Source of the DNA: a virus
DNA: 33,595 nt
Strand: one strand, 5' to 3'
Virus record (IMG/VR): IMGVR_UViG_3300005613_000241
Coordinates: 1 to 33,595 of that record
Position 1 is the first letter of the stretch. Each line of letters starts with the position of its first letter. Positions 1-5,597 of the stretch are shown in pieces. A program made the position numbers and the translations under genes. The notes beneath the pieces were generated by a model, which ran no database searches, had not been told where the DNA came from, and was given only the letters and a program-made list of their open reading frames with translations.

Positions 1-62
1 TCAACCGAGTTTATCAAACCGATATATTGTTCATCAGGAAACCCAGTGTCAAATTCACTCAT
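1..62 (-). CDS. Start of an unidentified gene, cut by the window edge
   Basis: Only the first 20 codons are inside the window. The minus-strand reading begins MSEFDTGFPDEQY and stays open to base 1. The ATG at 62-60 is preceded by AAAGGA at a good distance, the same ribosome binding site used by other genes here. It lies 41 bp downstream of the replication initiator-like gene and in the same direction, so it probably belongs to the same replication operon. A helicase or helicase loader would be usual at this place, but the visible residues do not identify it. Confidence 0.6.
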   Translation of the reverse strand, partial: MSEFDTGFPDEQYIGLINSV

Positions 63-103
63 AAAAATCCTTTGTTTCATTCTTGTTATTTGACTTATAT
101 ATA

Positions 104-1033
104 TTATTTATTATAATTGCAATATTTTTCTCTATATTTTCTTAATTCTTTCAATCTTTCTTCTGTACTCTGCTCAACATATTCGGATTTCTCGCTTTTG
201 ATATAATCAGATATCTCAAATAAATCTGGTAGAAATTGCTCATATTGTGGTTTTCTCCCATTTAGCCCGTAAAATGCCTGTAATGACACTTTGTCTTTCA
301 TCCATGTGTTTGCATGCTCCCCAACCTTAACCCTGTTATTTGCCGCCATTTTTAAGTCTTCTGGGTATTCTCCGTTTAATTCTCTTTCACTTATGAACTT
401 AGATAGTCTAAAAAGTATAGACTGATTAAAATTGCACTTAGTCATACTTGTAGTATTCCAGTGATCAATTATTTCTTTTGCTGATAAAGTAATATCCTTT
501 TCAGGGGGGGATAATTTTTCCGATCTTTGTATTTCTTCTTTCTTTTCATTTGACTCAGTGAATTCAAAATTCCCTCCCCCTTTCTTTATTTTATTCTTTA
601 TTTCTATATGATGATTTGGCGATCTGGACAAGTCCATGGAGCAATCTGACCTAGCGATAGATTTCAATGGCTTAGGTTTTTCGTATGTATTATTAAGAGA
701 TATTCTTTCTTGGTATTCACTGGGTGTAAACGTGTACCAAAGTGTATTATTATACGGAGAGTCATTGAGGTCTGATCTTGTTTCAATGACCCCCTCATCT
801 CTCAATTTTTTTGTTATTCTCTTGAGGGATGAATCACTAATGTATGGCATTACTTTTGCTATTTCATGCCTTGGCGAATAAGACCAGTATCTTCCATCGT
901 GAAAAACATATTCTTTCCTGCTTATGCAATTGTTGTTTATTAAGTACTCCAAGCGCATGATAAACAAAGCTGCGTTAACTCCGTATCTCTGTGCGTCTTC
1001 AACATCAATATAGTGTAGCTGTCTTTTTGGCAT
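104..1033 (-). CDS. Replication initiator/replisome organizer-like protein (winged helix)
   Basis: This is a 309-residue cytoplasmic protein. Residues 1-110 look like a winged-helix DNA-binding domain: a helical start followed by ISDSSLKRITKKLRDEGVIE, the usual recognition helix and wing seen in phage O-like and DnaD-like initiators. The middle (about 120-180) is charged and of low complexity. The last 120 residues contain EIIDHWN and a YEQFLPDLFE-like ending that resembles the C-terminal domain of phage replication proteins (TIGR02220-type). The start has a strong GGGGGGAAATA ribosome site. The gene is the first after a terminator-rich non-coding region, a common place for an origin. The initiator role is inferred from domain shape, not from a search. 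Confidence 0.62.
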   Translation of the reverse strand: MPKRQLHYIDVEDAQRYGVNAALFIMRLEYLINNNCISRKEYVFHDGRYWSYSPRHEIAKVMPYISDSSLKRITKKLRDEGVIETRSDLNDSPYNNTLWYTFTPSEYQERISLNNTYEKPKPLKSIARSDCSMDLSRSPNHHIEIKNKIKKGGGNFEFTESNEKKEEIQRSEKLSPPEKDITLSAKEIIDHWNTTSMTKCNFNQSILFRLSKFISERELNGEYPEDLKMAANNRVKVGEHANTWMKDKVSLQAFYGLNGRKPQYEQFLPDLFEISDYIKSEKSEYVEQSTEERLKELRKYREKYCNYNK

Positions 1034-1083
1034 TATTTCCCCCCGTTAATTTTAATGTGAATTTTGATTGTAGCTGTAGAATT

Positions 1084-1097
1084 AATGCATGTGCATT
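1084..1097. repeat. Short inverted repeat upstream of the initiator gene
   Basis: Arms AATGCA and TGCATT are separated by two bases. The site is about 50 bp upstream of the initiator-like start codon, where an operator or autoregulatory site would be expected. Six-base arms can occur by chance in AT-rich DNA. Confidence 0.3.
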
Positions 1098-1216
1098 TTT
1101 TTATTTTCCAGACTAATTTTGTTTGATGATTTTTTATGAAATTTTTGATAGGCTTTATCCTTGTTGTTTAGTTTTTTGAATCCTAAGTTTAATAAACTTT
1201 TGATAAAAAAGAAATT

Positions 1217-1258
1217 AAAAAAACTCGGCCTTTACAATCCTTTGTGCCGAGTTTTTTT
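1217..1258. terminator. Rho-independent terminator hairpin (T1)
   Basis: A 13-bp perfect stem joins an A-run plus ACTCGGC with GCCGAGT plus a T-run, around a 16-base loop. The A and T runs on either side let it act in both directions. It sits about 185 bp upstream of the initiator-like gene. Confidence 0.85.
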
Positions 1259-1315
1259 TTGCCAATTTTTTAAATAGTAAACCACGTTATAGTGATATCA
1301 GTTAATTTCTTTACA

Positions 1316-1337
1316 TAGTCATTAAATAGTCATTAAA
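1316..1337. repeat. Two tandem 11-bp repeats
   Basis: TAGTCATTAAA occurs twice in direct succession. It lies between terminators T1 and T2 in AT-rich non-coding DNA. Short iterated sequences of this kind can be initiator binding sites, but two copies are too few to decide. Confidence 0.45.
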
Positions 1338-1348
1338 TAATTTGATGT

Positions 1349-1373
1349 ATCATTTTAATTCTATTAAAATGAT
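1349..1373. repeat. Perfect inverted repeat, 11-bp arms, 3-base loop
   Basis: ATCATTTTAAT, then TCT, then ATTAAAATGAT. It has no GC-rich stem and no T tract, so it is not a typical terminator. It could be a protein-binding site or a hairpin in a transcript that ends at terminator T2. Confidence 0.5.
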
Positions 1374-1403
1374 TAAACCTTTATAATGAGAATAGTTAAT
1401 ACT

Positions 1404-1432
1404 AAAAAAGCGGCCGCCAGTTCCGCTTTTTT
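1404..1432. terminator. Rho-independent terminator hairpin (T2)
   Basis: The arm AAAAAAGCGG pairs with CCGCTTTTTT around a 9-base loop, with a long T run on the plus strand and an A run on the other side. No protein gene ends just before it on either strand, so a non-coding transcript is the simplest client. Confidence 0.8.
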
Positions 1433-1517
1433 TTTGTTTAAAATAAATTATTTTTAATATACATTTCTAAAATCACTATCCCGAGTCGGTTTTGTGATGA
1501 TTTGATATTAGTTTTCT

Positions 1518-1580
1518 AAAAGAGCGGCCAACCATTTATTTTAACAAATAAGCGACACAAACTAGTTCAGCCGCTCTTTT
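1518..1580. terminator. Terminator of the recombination operon (T3)
   Basis: An 11-bp perfect stem pairs AAAAGAGCGGC with GCCGCTCTTTT across a 41-base loop that itself contains a small TTTATT/AAATAA hairpin. It begins 3 bp after the stop of the 105-aa gene on the minus strand, as expected for the end of the ERF operon. A and T runs flank both sides. Confidence 0.8.
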
Positions 1581-1582
1581 TT

Positions 1583-1900
1583 TTAATCTCTTCTCTTGTT
1601 AGAAACAAAGACTTTCCTAATCTGCAACCCAGTAGATGCCTTATGACAATTTTCAACAGCAAAAACCTCAGCGGCCTGGTAGCTTTTGAATATTTTAATA
1701 ATTTTATTTTCACCAGATTTGCAATTGTACACTGCGAAAACCACTGACGCATTGTTCTTCTTCAGAAGATCCACCAAGTTTTTTGCTTTTTGAACTAATG
1801 CCATTGTTTTTGCGGTGTGTGTCGGTGACTTCTTTTTTTGTTTCCTTGCTTTTTGTTCTGGTTTTTTCTTGTATTGTTCTTGAATAAATTCGCCTTCCAT
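1583..1900 (-). CDS. Small basic protein of unknown function
   Basis: The protein has 105 residues. The first 40 are highly charged and rich in Lys and Gln. The second half looks like a small alpha/beta domain (ASVVFAVYNCKSGENK, then AAEVFAVENCHKA). The ATG has an excellent AGGAG ribosome site 7-8 bases upstream. It is the last gene of the ERF operon and is followed at once by a terminator. No family is recognised. A recombination or replication accessory role is suggested only by position. It overlaps the open frame of the zinc-ribbon ORF upstream. Confidence 0.7.
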   Translation of the reverse strand: MEGEFIQEQYKKKPEQKARKQKKKSPTHTAKTMALVQKAKNLVDLLKKNNASVVFAVYNCKSGENKIIKIFKSYQAAEVFAVENCHKASTGLQIRKVFVSNKRRD

Positions 1901-2039
1901 TTCTCAACTCTCCTAATCTTTTTTTAAATTTTTTGTAGCAATAGAGACACATGTATTTACTAACTCTATTATCTGCATACCCTTCGCCACATTTTTCACA
2001 AATATTACTCAAATATGTTGATCCTGTTTGCTCTCCCAT
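1710..2039 (-). CDS. Zinc-ribbon ORF, possibly frameshifted and really about 41 aa
   Basis: The frame encodes 109 residues, but only the first 45 look like protein: Cys14, Cys17, Cys31 and Cys34 form two CxxC knuckles of a small zinc ribbon. The ATG overlaps the ERF stop as TAATG, so it is coupled to that gene. From about residue 45 the frame runs through the gene at 1583-1900 and becomes Lys/Ser/Thr-rich filler. A run of seven A just before this point suggests an indel. Shifting one base at the run ends the protein at a TAG that directly precedes the AGGAG of the next gene, which is a normal operon junction. The zinc ribbon is probable and the tail is doubtful. Confidence 0.5.
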   Translation of the reverse strand: MGEQTGSTYLSNICEKCGEGYADNRVSKYMCLYCYKKFKKRLGELRNGRRIYSRTIQEKTRTKSKETKKEVTDTHRKNNGISSKSKKLGGSSEEEQCVSGFRSVQLQIW

Positions 2040-2620
2040 TATCTATTACCATAAGTCATTCTTTGAGAGTTTCCGTAGTTTTGGCCAGGAACCTGTGGTC
2101 TTTGCTGCTGTGGTCTTTGCTGCTGTGGTCTTTGCTGCTGTGGTCTTTGCTGCTGTGGTTGGTTTTTATCAACAATACTTTCATTCTTTCTCAAAGCTGT
2201 GTGATCTGGATCAACTTCTTTGTTTTCAACAACTGGAATCGAAAAAAGCTGAAAGTATAGATATTTATGAGCTATAGACATTGCTTTTGATACTGACTTA
2301 TCAGCTGAGTCCATCGCCTCACCATATACTATGGATTCTATATATGAACCGTCGGATGCGTAGATCGTGTACTTAACTTTTAGTGTAGCAAAATATAGCT
2401 TAGATCCTCTTGACGTCACCCTTTCTTCTTTTACTGTTTCCAATACTTCTGGAACCGTAAAAATTCCGTATTTTGCCATTAATGGATTTACTGCGTTGTA
2501 AACGTCGTCAATACCCCTGAAAGTCCATCCTTGCTGACCGTTTCTTTGAACTTTGCCGATTGCACCCAGATCCTTCATTACTAAAGAAATTGCTTTAAAT
2601 ACTTGTTTTCCATCTTCCAT
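2039..2620 (-). CDS. erf: ERF-family single-strand DNA annealing protein
   Basis: This 193-residue protein matches the ERF family of phage recombinases. It starts with a helical segment (VFKAISLVMKDLGAIGK), then GWTFRGIDDVYNAVNPLM, then beta strands, and then the family-typical SADKSVSKAMSIAHKYLYFQLF region. ERF proteins form rings on single-stranded DNA and anneal complementary strands during phage recombination or genome circularisation. The C-terminus (about 155-193) is a disordered tail with four PQQQR repeats. The gene is preceded by GGAGAA at a good distance and overlaps the next start codon by one base. Family assignment is by recognition of the conserved core. Confidence 0.85.
   Translation of the reverse strand: MEDGKQVFKAISLVMKDLGAIGKVQRNGQQGWTFRGIDDVYNAVNPLMAKYGIFTVPEVLETVKEERVTSRGSKLYFATLKVKYTIYASDGSYIESIVYGEAMDSADKSVSKAMSIAHKYLYFQLFSIPVVENKEVDPDHTALRKNESIVDKNQPQQQRPQQQRPQQQRPQQQRPQVPGQNYGNSQRMTYGNR
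2094..2153 (-). repeat. Four perfect 15-bp tandem repeats in the ERF gene
   Basis: The unit TGTGGTCTTTGCTGC (plus strand) occurs four times without a change and is followed by a partial copy. It encodes PQQQR units in the disordered tail. Perfect copies suggest recent slippage, and copy number may vary between relatives. Confidence 0.95.
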
Positions 2621-2621
2621 T

Positions 2622-2777
2622 TTATTCTTCTCCTTTGTATTTGAGACAAGCTTTTACAATCAATTTACTAACAACACCGTCGGTAAATTTATTAGCTTGC
2701 TTTTGTATTTTTTTACGGTCACTTTCTGTCATTGAAAAAGTGTACACTTTCGATTTTTCTTTTTCTTTTTTCTGCAT
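2622..2777 (-). CDS. 51-aa ribbon-helix-helix-like protein, first gene of the ERF operon
   Basis: A short complete gene: ATG at 2777-2775, stop TAA at 2624-2622, one base before the ERF start. AGGAT lies 8 bases before the start. After a Lys/Glu-rich start (QKKEKEKSK), the sequence VYTFSMTESDRKKIQKQA followed by TDGVVSKLIVKACLKY has the strand-helix-helix pattern of small Arc/CopG-type DNA-binding proteins. As the first gene of the operon it could be an autoregulator. The fold is inferred from pattern only, while the coding status is well supported by the operon spacing. Confidence 0.65.
   Translation of the reverse strand: MQKKEKEKSKVYTFSMTESDRKKIQKQANKFTDGVVSKLIVKACLKYKGEE
2737..2750. promoter_or_regulatory. 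14-bp perfect palindrome, candidate operator
   Basis: AAAGTGTACACTTT reads the same on both strands. It lies inside the 51-aa gene, about 65 bp from the divergent start of the metalloprotease-like gene and about 30 bp inside the minus-strand gene. A dimeric repressor, for example the ribbon-helix-helix protein encoded here, could bind it. No binding evidence exists. Confidence 0.35.
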
Positions 2778-2812
2778 TATACTATCCTTATTTAACGTAA
2801 ATAATATGAGGA

Positions 2813-2841
2813 ATAATATGCAAATTTATCCAGCAAGTAAA
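2813..2841 (-). promoter_or_regulatory. Putative promoter of the ERF operon
   Basis: On the minus strand, TTTACT (2841-2836), 17 bases, then TATTAT (2818-2813), a good sigma-70-like match. Transcription would begin near 2806 and give a leader of about 28 bases to the 51-aa gene. The -10 box overlaps the start codon of the plus-strand gene at 2818, so the two divergent genes could interfere with each other. Confidence 0.45.
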
Positions 2842-3282
2842 TCAAAAAAATTAAATAATATATGTAAAAAATTATCTCTGATTATCAACTCAGAAAAATT
2901 CGAAAAAGAACTTAGGTCAATGGGTGACTTTGATTTTTCTTCTGATAGTGATGGTAGGGTAAACGGTGCCGAGGTCTGGTTATCTTTCGTAAAATGCCGG
3001 TGGGATGCAAGGGTTAGGTTTTACAAGCCGTGGTGGCCATGGAGTAAAGTAAATGGGTATTACAATCCATCCAAAGGGTTAAAATACATTTTTATAAATT
3101 CTCGTAGGTTTTACAAAAGATCAGAAAGATCATGCGCAGAAACAATATTGCATGAAGTTATACACCTTATAGACTATGCCGATAAAACGAGGTTTTTTGG
3201 TCATGGCGACAACTCTCCAATAGGAAAATCAGAGAGTGCGCCTTGGAAAATTTCAGAAATAATTATTAAGAATTTTTATTGA
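2818..3282 (+). CDS. Putative zinc metalloprotease-like protein (HExxH)
   Basis: The protein has 154 residues. His112-Glu113-Val-Ile-His116 is a zincin HExxH motif inside a helix (CAETILHEVIHLIDY), followed by GHGDN with His129 as a possible third metal ligand. The layout resembles SprT-like and other phage-encoded minimal zincins, but I cannot place it in one family. A Trp-rich stretch (KPWWPWSKVNGYYNP) lies before the motif. The ATG at 2818 is chosen because AGGA lies 6 bases upstream; an in-frame extension to 2635 would run through the opposite gene and is unlikely. No signal peptide is visible, so it probably acts in the cytoplasm. It is a single plus-strand gene between minus-strand operons, as accessory (moron-like) genes often are. 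Substrate unknown. Confidence 0.6.
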   Translation: MQIYPASKSKKLNNICKKLSLIINSEKFEKELRSMGDFDFSSDSDGRVNGAEVWLSFVKCRWDARVRFYKPWWPWSKVNGYYNPSKGLKYIFINSRRFYKRSERSCAETILHEVIHLIDYADKTRFFGHGDNSPIGKSESAPWKISEIIIKNFY

Positions 3283-3589
3283 GTTTTTCTTTGAGTTTTT
3301 CTAGTGCTTTTAACTCTTCAGCTAAGCGATTTCTTTCTTCTCTCTCCCATGGTTTTTCTCTATATATATCAAGTCTGTGCTTTGCTGCCATTGCTCGATA
3401 ATCTTTCCATTCTCTATATAAGTCAAAGCTAGATCTTGACTCAATTCTTCCAGATATTCGTCCATCCAATACATCTCCAAATCGTCCATACTTGCCCCAT
3501 TTGCATTTGCAATTAGGCGAATATGTATTGCACTTGTCACAAATCTCAGGTTTTGATTCCCATGATCGATAAAAGTCTTTTGGCATCAT
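3266..3589 (-). CDS. Cys-rich small protein of unknown function
   Basis: The protein has 107 residues. Near the start Cys17, Cys20, Cys27 and Cys29 could bind one zinc ion. The rest is very rich in Arg, Lys and Glu, and the last 35 residues should form a helix or coiled coil (EERNRLAEELKALEKLKEKL). The ATG at 3589 is preferred to the upstream in-frame GTG because AAGGTGA lies at the right distance. The gene meets the metalloprotease-like gene head-on, and their 3' ends overlap by 17 bp. Function unknown; nucleic-acid binding is possible. Confidence 0.6.
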   Translation of the reverse strand: MMPKDFYRSWESKPEICDKCNTYSPNCKCKWGKYGRFGDVLDGRISGRIESRSSFDLYREWKDYRAMAAKHRLDIYREKPWEREERNRLAEELKALEKLKEKLNKNS

Positions 3590-3630
3590 TTTATTCACCT
3601 TTTTTTGCGTGATTGATATTAGTTGATTCT

Positions 3631-3659
3631 TATATATGTTATTTAAAATTTCTTGTAAA
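3631..3659 (-). promoter_or_regulatory. Putative promoter for the Cys-rich gene
   Basis: On the minus strand, TTTACA (3659-3654), 17 bases, then TATATA (3636-3631), about 40 bases upstream of the start codon at 3589. The match is good, but the DNA is very AT-rich, so chance matches are common. Confidence 0.4.
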
Positions 3660-3729
3660 GTTTTTTATTTACATTATTTATTATCTTTACATTATATTTT
3701 ACTTGATGTATTTTCTTTTTTGTTATTTA

Positions 3730-3780
3730 TGGCGGCGAATGAATGGGTATCCTCCCCCTTTGTCTGTTCATTTTCCGCCA
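3730..3780 (+). promoter_or_regulatory. Long imperfect hairpin in the leader of the pentapeptide gene
   Basis: The arms TGGCGGCGAATGAA (3730-3743) and TTCATTTTCCGCCA (3767-3780) pair at 12 of 14 positions across a 23-base, C-rich loop (CCTCCCCC). It is a local GC-rich island in DNA that is otherwise nearly all A and T, and ends 24 bases before the start codon. There is no T tract, so it is not an ordinary terminator. It could be a leader structure or a protein-binding site. Poor promoter-like boxes (TTTACA at 3686, TATTTT at 3709) precede it. Confidence 0.4.
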
Positions 3781-3804
3781 ATTATTTAAACAAAGGATTA
3801 TATA

Positions 3805-4110
3805 ATGATGGTAGAACAAAGTACTTTTGACAGAAGGCTAAAAATTCACAACTTAGATCTTAAAAGAACAGAGACATACTTAGAATTTAACAACGATTAT
3901 TTTGAATGGATTGATTTTACAAACATCAAGCTAAAGAATGTTGTTTTTAACGGTTGTATATTTGAAGAATGTGTTTTTGTTGAGACTGATTTTGAAAATT
4001 GCAATATTATGGGAAGTGAATTTTTTAGTTGTAACTTCACTGATTGCACTGAAAATAGAAATTTTAGTTTGAGTAATGATTTCTCTCATTGTGACGGTAG
4101 ATTTGATTAA
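3805..4110 (+). CDS. Phe/Cys-rich pentapeptide-repeat protein
   Basis: The protein has 101 residues. From about residue 27 it shows a five-residue periodicity with a Phe, Leu or Ile in the central position (WIDFTNIKLKNVVFNGCIF, then ECVFVETDFENCNIMGSEFF), which predicts a right-handed quadrilateral beta helix of about two to three turns. Proteins of this fold can mimic DNA, for example inhibitors of gyrase, but many have no known role. Seven Cys residues are unusual for a cytoplasmic phage protein. AAAGGA precedes the start at a good distance and a strong terminator follows within 5 bases, so this is a self-contained one-gene transcript. Confidence 0.75.
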   Translation: MMVEQSTFDRRLKIHNLDLKRTETYLEFNNDYFEWIDFTNIKLKNVVFNGCIFEECVFVETDFENCNIMGSEFFSCNFTDCTENRNFSLSNDFSHCDGRFD

Positions 4111-4112
4111 AA

Positions 4113-4138
4113 AAAATCCCCTTTGATTAGGGGATTTT
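4113..4138. terminator. Terminator of the pentapeptide gene
   Basis: A 9-bp perfect stem AAAATCCCC/GGGGATTTT with an 8-base loop, followed by a T-rich run on the plus strand and preceded by A on the other. It begins 2 bases after the stop codon. Confidence 0.9.
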
Positions 4139-4150
4139 TATTTTTTACCC

Positions 4151-4170
4151 AATATTCCAATTAGAATATT
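4151..4170. repeat. Small inverted repeat between the pentapeptide and amidase genes
   Basis: AATATTC and GAATATT arms surround a 6-base loop. It lies downstream of the amidase on the minus strand, but without GC pairs or a T tract it is a weak terminator at best. Confidence 0.3.
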
Positions 4171-4224
4171 ACAAATTAACTAACCTTTAGACTCACATCA
4201 AAAAAGTTAATAATAGATTATAGG

Positions 4225-4620
4225 TTATATTAAACTTGTTATTTTGGAAATATCAAAGTTTGGGCAGGTTTTACTCTTGTCGAAAAAGTGGTGAGGAAAA
4301 ACATCTTCTTTACCAAGATCAAAAATATCTAGTAAATTCCTGACTATCTTTGATGTAGATTCAAATTGTTCTCTCGTAAAATTATTTTTACCAGCACAGC
4401 AAATACCAATGGATGATGTGTTATTGCTGAAAGAGTGCGCTCCAATCGTTTTTAGCTGTCTGCCAATTTCGATTGTTCCGTTTTTTCTGACAAAATAATG
4501 ATAACCAATATCCCTCCATCCATTGGCCAAGTGCCATCTTCTGATTGCTTCTATGTTGTCGTGCTTTTCGTCTATGTCGCTATCGCTGCAATGTATTATG
4601 ATCTTTGAAATTTTTCTCAT
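4225..4620 (-). CDS. N-acetylmuramoyl-L-alanine amidase (T7 lysozyme type), endolysin
   Basis: This 131-residue protein follows T7 lysozyme along its length. It cuts the bond between muramic acid and L-alanine in peptidoglycan. The expected residues are present: His10 (IIIHCSDS), Tyr40 (DIGYHYF), His111, Lys117 and Cys119 (HHFFDKSKTCPNF). His10, His111 and Cys119 would hold the zinc. It lacks a signal peptide, so a holin or similar pore is needed for release. T7 lysozyme also inhibits T7 RNA polymerase, but no phage RNA polymerase is seen in this window. The ATG overlaps the stop of the lipoprotein gene (TAATG). Confidence 0.92.
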   Translation of the reverse strand: MRKISKIIIHCSDSDIDEKHDNIEAIRRWHLANGWRDIGYHYFVRKNGTIEIGRQLKTIGAHSFSNNTSSIGICCAGKNNFTREQFESTSKIVRNLLDIFDLGKEDVFPHHFFDKSKTCPNFDISKITSLI

Positions 4621-4934
4621 TAATAAATTCTTTTTTCATTAATGAGTACAAATCCGGCATCTCTTATTTTTGAGAAGTCTTCATTTGAATCTAGTATATC
4701 CGTTTTCCAGATCTTACAATTTTTTGCTTCGTGCTTTCTCCATACTTTATATTTTGCGCAATATCTCCAACAAAAAGTAATCCTATCCGATTTAGGTCTA
4801 AACTTTTTAATCTCTTCAACTGTGCAAGGCCTATACCTTCGCTCTTGGAACTTTAAAACAATACTTGGTGTAGTTGAACAGCTACCAGTTAAAGTGATGA
4901 ATACGAGTAATAACAGAGTATATTTAATCTTCAC
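4620..4934 (-). CDS. Small lipoprotein in the lysis region, possible outer-membrane spanin
   Basis: The protein has 104 residues from the GTG at 4934, chosen because AGGTGG lies 5 bases upstream and the start MKIKYTLLLLVF gives a proper signal peptide. The segment LTGSC ending at Cys19 resembles a lipobox, though the -3 position is Thr rather than Leu. After cleavage about 86 residues would lie in the periplasm, anchored by lipid; they include several Cys (CWRYCAKYK). Lying beside the amidase and overlapping the preceding small gene by 11 bp recalls Rz/Rz1 spanin pairs, but it is longer than most Rz1 proteins and not proline-rich. The spanin role is an inference. Confidence 0.6.
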   Translation of the reverse strand: MKIKYTLLLLVFITLTGSCSTTPSIVLKFQERRYRPCTVEEIKKFRPKSDRITFCWRYCAKYKVWRKHEAKNCKIWKTDILDSNEDFSKIRDAGFVLINEKRIY

Positions 4935-5172
4935 TGGAACCACCTATTTCTTTTTTAAATTCTGACATAAACAGTAATAGCTTATCTCGATATATTCCAA
5001 CTTTGTTATCATCTCGCAAAGGATAACTCTGTTTTTTTTCGTTTTCGTATTTCTGTCTAAGATTGTAAAACTCTTTTCTTTTGCGTTGATCATAGTTCGG
5101 TAAAACGTCCATAAGCTTATCAACTACCGATATTAACAAAGCAAAAGTATCAATTATCTGGGAGAGTGGCAT
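4924..5172 (-). CDS. Small helical protein of the lysis region
   Basis: The protein has 82 residues. The first 25 (LSQIIDTFALLISVVDKLMDVL) form a mostly hydrophobic helix interrupted by Asp and Lys, so it could be membrane-associated but is not a clean transmembrane segment. The rest is charged and helical (QRKRKEFYNLRQKYENEKK), possibly a coiled coil. If the following lipoprotein is an outer spanin, this is the natural candidate for its inner partner. AGGT lies 6 bases before the ATG and directly after a hairpin with a T tract (5188-5239), which may control its expression. Confidence 0.55.
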   Translation of the reverse strand: MPLSQIIDTFALLISVVDKLMDVLPNYDQRKRKEFYNLRQKYENEKKQSYPLRDDNKVGIYRDKLLLFMSEFKKEIGGSSED

Positions 5173-5187
5173 AAATTACCTGCTTTA

Positions 5188-5239
5188 AAAAAATCCCCAC
5201 GCAAGAAGCTATTTTTTGTTGAGTCCGTGGGGATTTTTT
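5188..5239. terminator. Strong bidirectional hairpin before the 82-aa lysis gene
   Basis: A 14-bp perfect stem AAAAAATCCCCACG/CGTGGGGATTTTTT with a 24-base loop. On the minus strand it follows the 98-aa gene by 26 bases and is followed by AAAGCAGGTAATTT and the ATG of the 82-aa gene. It can therefore terminate upstream transcription or act as an attenuator for the lysis genes. Confidence 0.88.
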
Positions 5240-5265
5240 CTTTCTTAGGATTCTTATATTGTTTA

Positions 5266-5562
5266 TTAGTTTTCTTCTTTTTTCAAGCTTTTCAAAAGAT
5301 CTTGAACACCGTCACCGAGTGGAGCAATTATTGCTACCGCAGCTTTAACAGGTTCTTGAACAAACTCTTCTGGTAATTCATCAAGACCGTTTATTGCGCT
5401 AGCAAGATTTGCAATAGCTGATGTAATAATTACGGGTATGTCTTGCCCTGGTTGGAAACCATCTTTGAGAGCAGCGCCAATTGCTCTTATCATTTCACCA
5501 AGCGCATATCCGACCTCGTAAGTCTCCTTTGGGTACTGTGTTTTATAGTCTAAATAATTCAT
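5266..5562 (-). CDS. 98-aa protein of unknown function
   Basis: The protein is acidic and Ala-rich. Most of it (VGYALGEMIRAIGAALKDG, then IITSAIANLASAINGLDELP, then EPVKAAVAIIAPLGDG) should form amphipathic helices. There is no signal peptide or clean membrane segment. The start codon has a good AAGGGAAATTT ribosome site and a likely promoter lies 36-63 bases upstream. It is followed by a strong terminator, so it may be a one-gene transcript. I do not recognise the family. Confidence 0.65.
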   Translation of the reverse strand: MNYLDYKTQYPKETYEVGYALGEMIRAIGAALKDGFQPGQDIPVIITSAIANLASAINGLDELPEEFVQEPVKAAVAIIAPLGDGVQDLLKSLKKEEN

Positions 5563-5597
5563 AAATTTCCCTTTTCAAAAAAGTTTCTGTTAACAAG

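Larger units (their letters stand above)
1034..1582. other. 549-bp non-coding region with terminators and repeats; possible origin or small-RNA locus
   Basis: No reading frame of convincing length occurs on either strand. The region lies between the end of the recombination operon (1583) and the start of the initiator-like gene (1033). It contains three hairpins with T tracts (1217-1258, 1404-1432, 1518-1580), a tandem pair of 11-mers (1316-1337), a perfect 11-bp-arm inverted repeat (1349-1373) and a short palindrome (1084-1097). One terminator would end the upstream operon, so the other two leave two internal segments unexplained. Origin or small-RNA functions are inference. Confidence 0.5.

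Noticed and set aside
2635-2817. Upstream extension of the metalloprotease-like gene
   Set aside because: It would run antisense through the well-supported 51-aa gene and lacks a ribosome site. The ATG at 2818 has one.
3636-3830. 64-codon plus-strand reading frame
   Set aside because: It has no ribosome site, is very AT-rich with a Leu/Tyr/Phe bias typical of random frames, and overlaps the leader hairpin and start of the pentapeptide gene.
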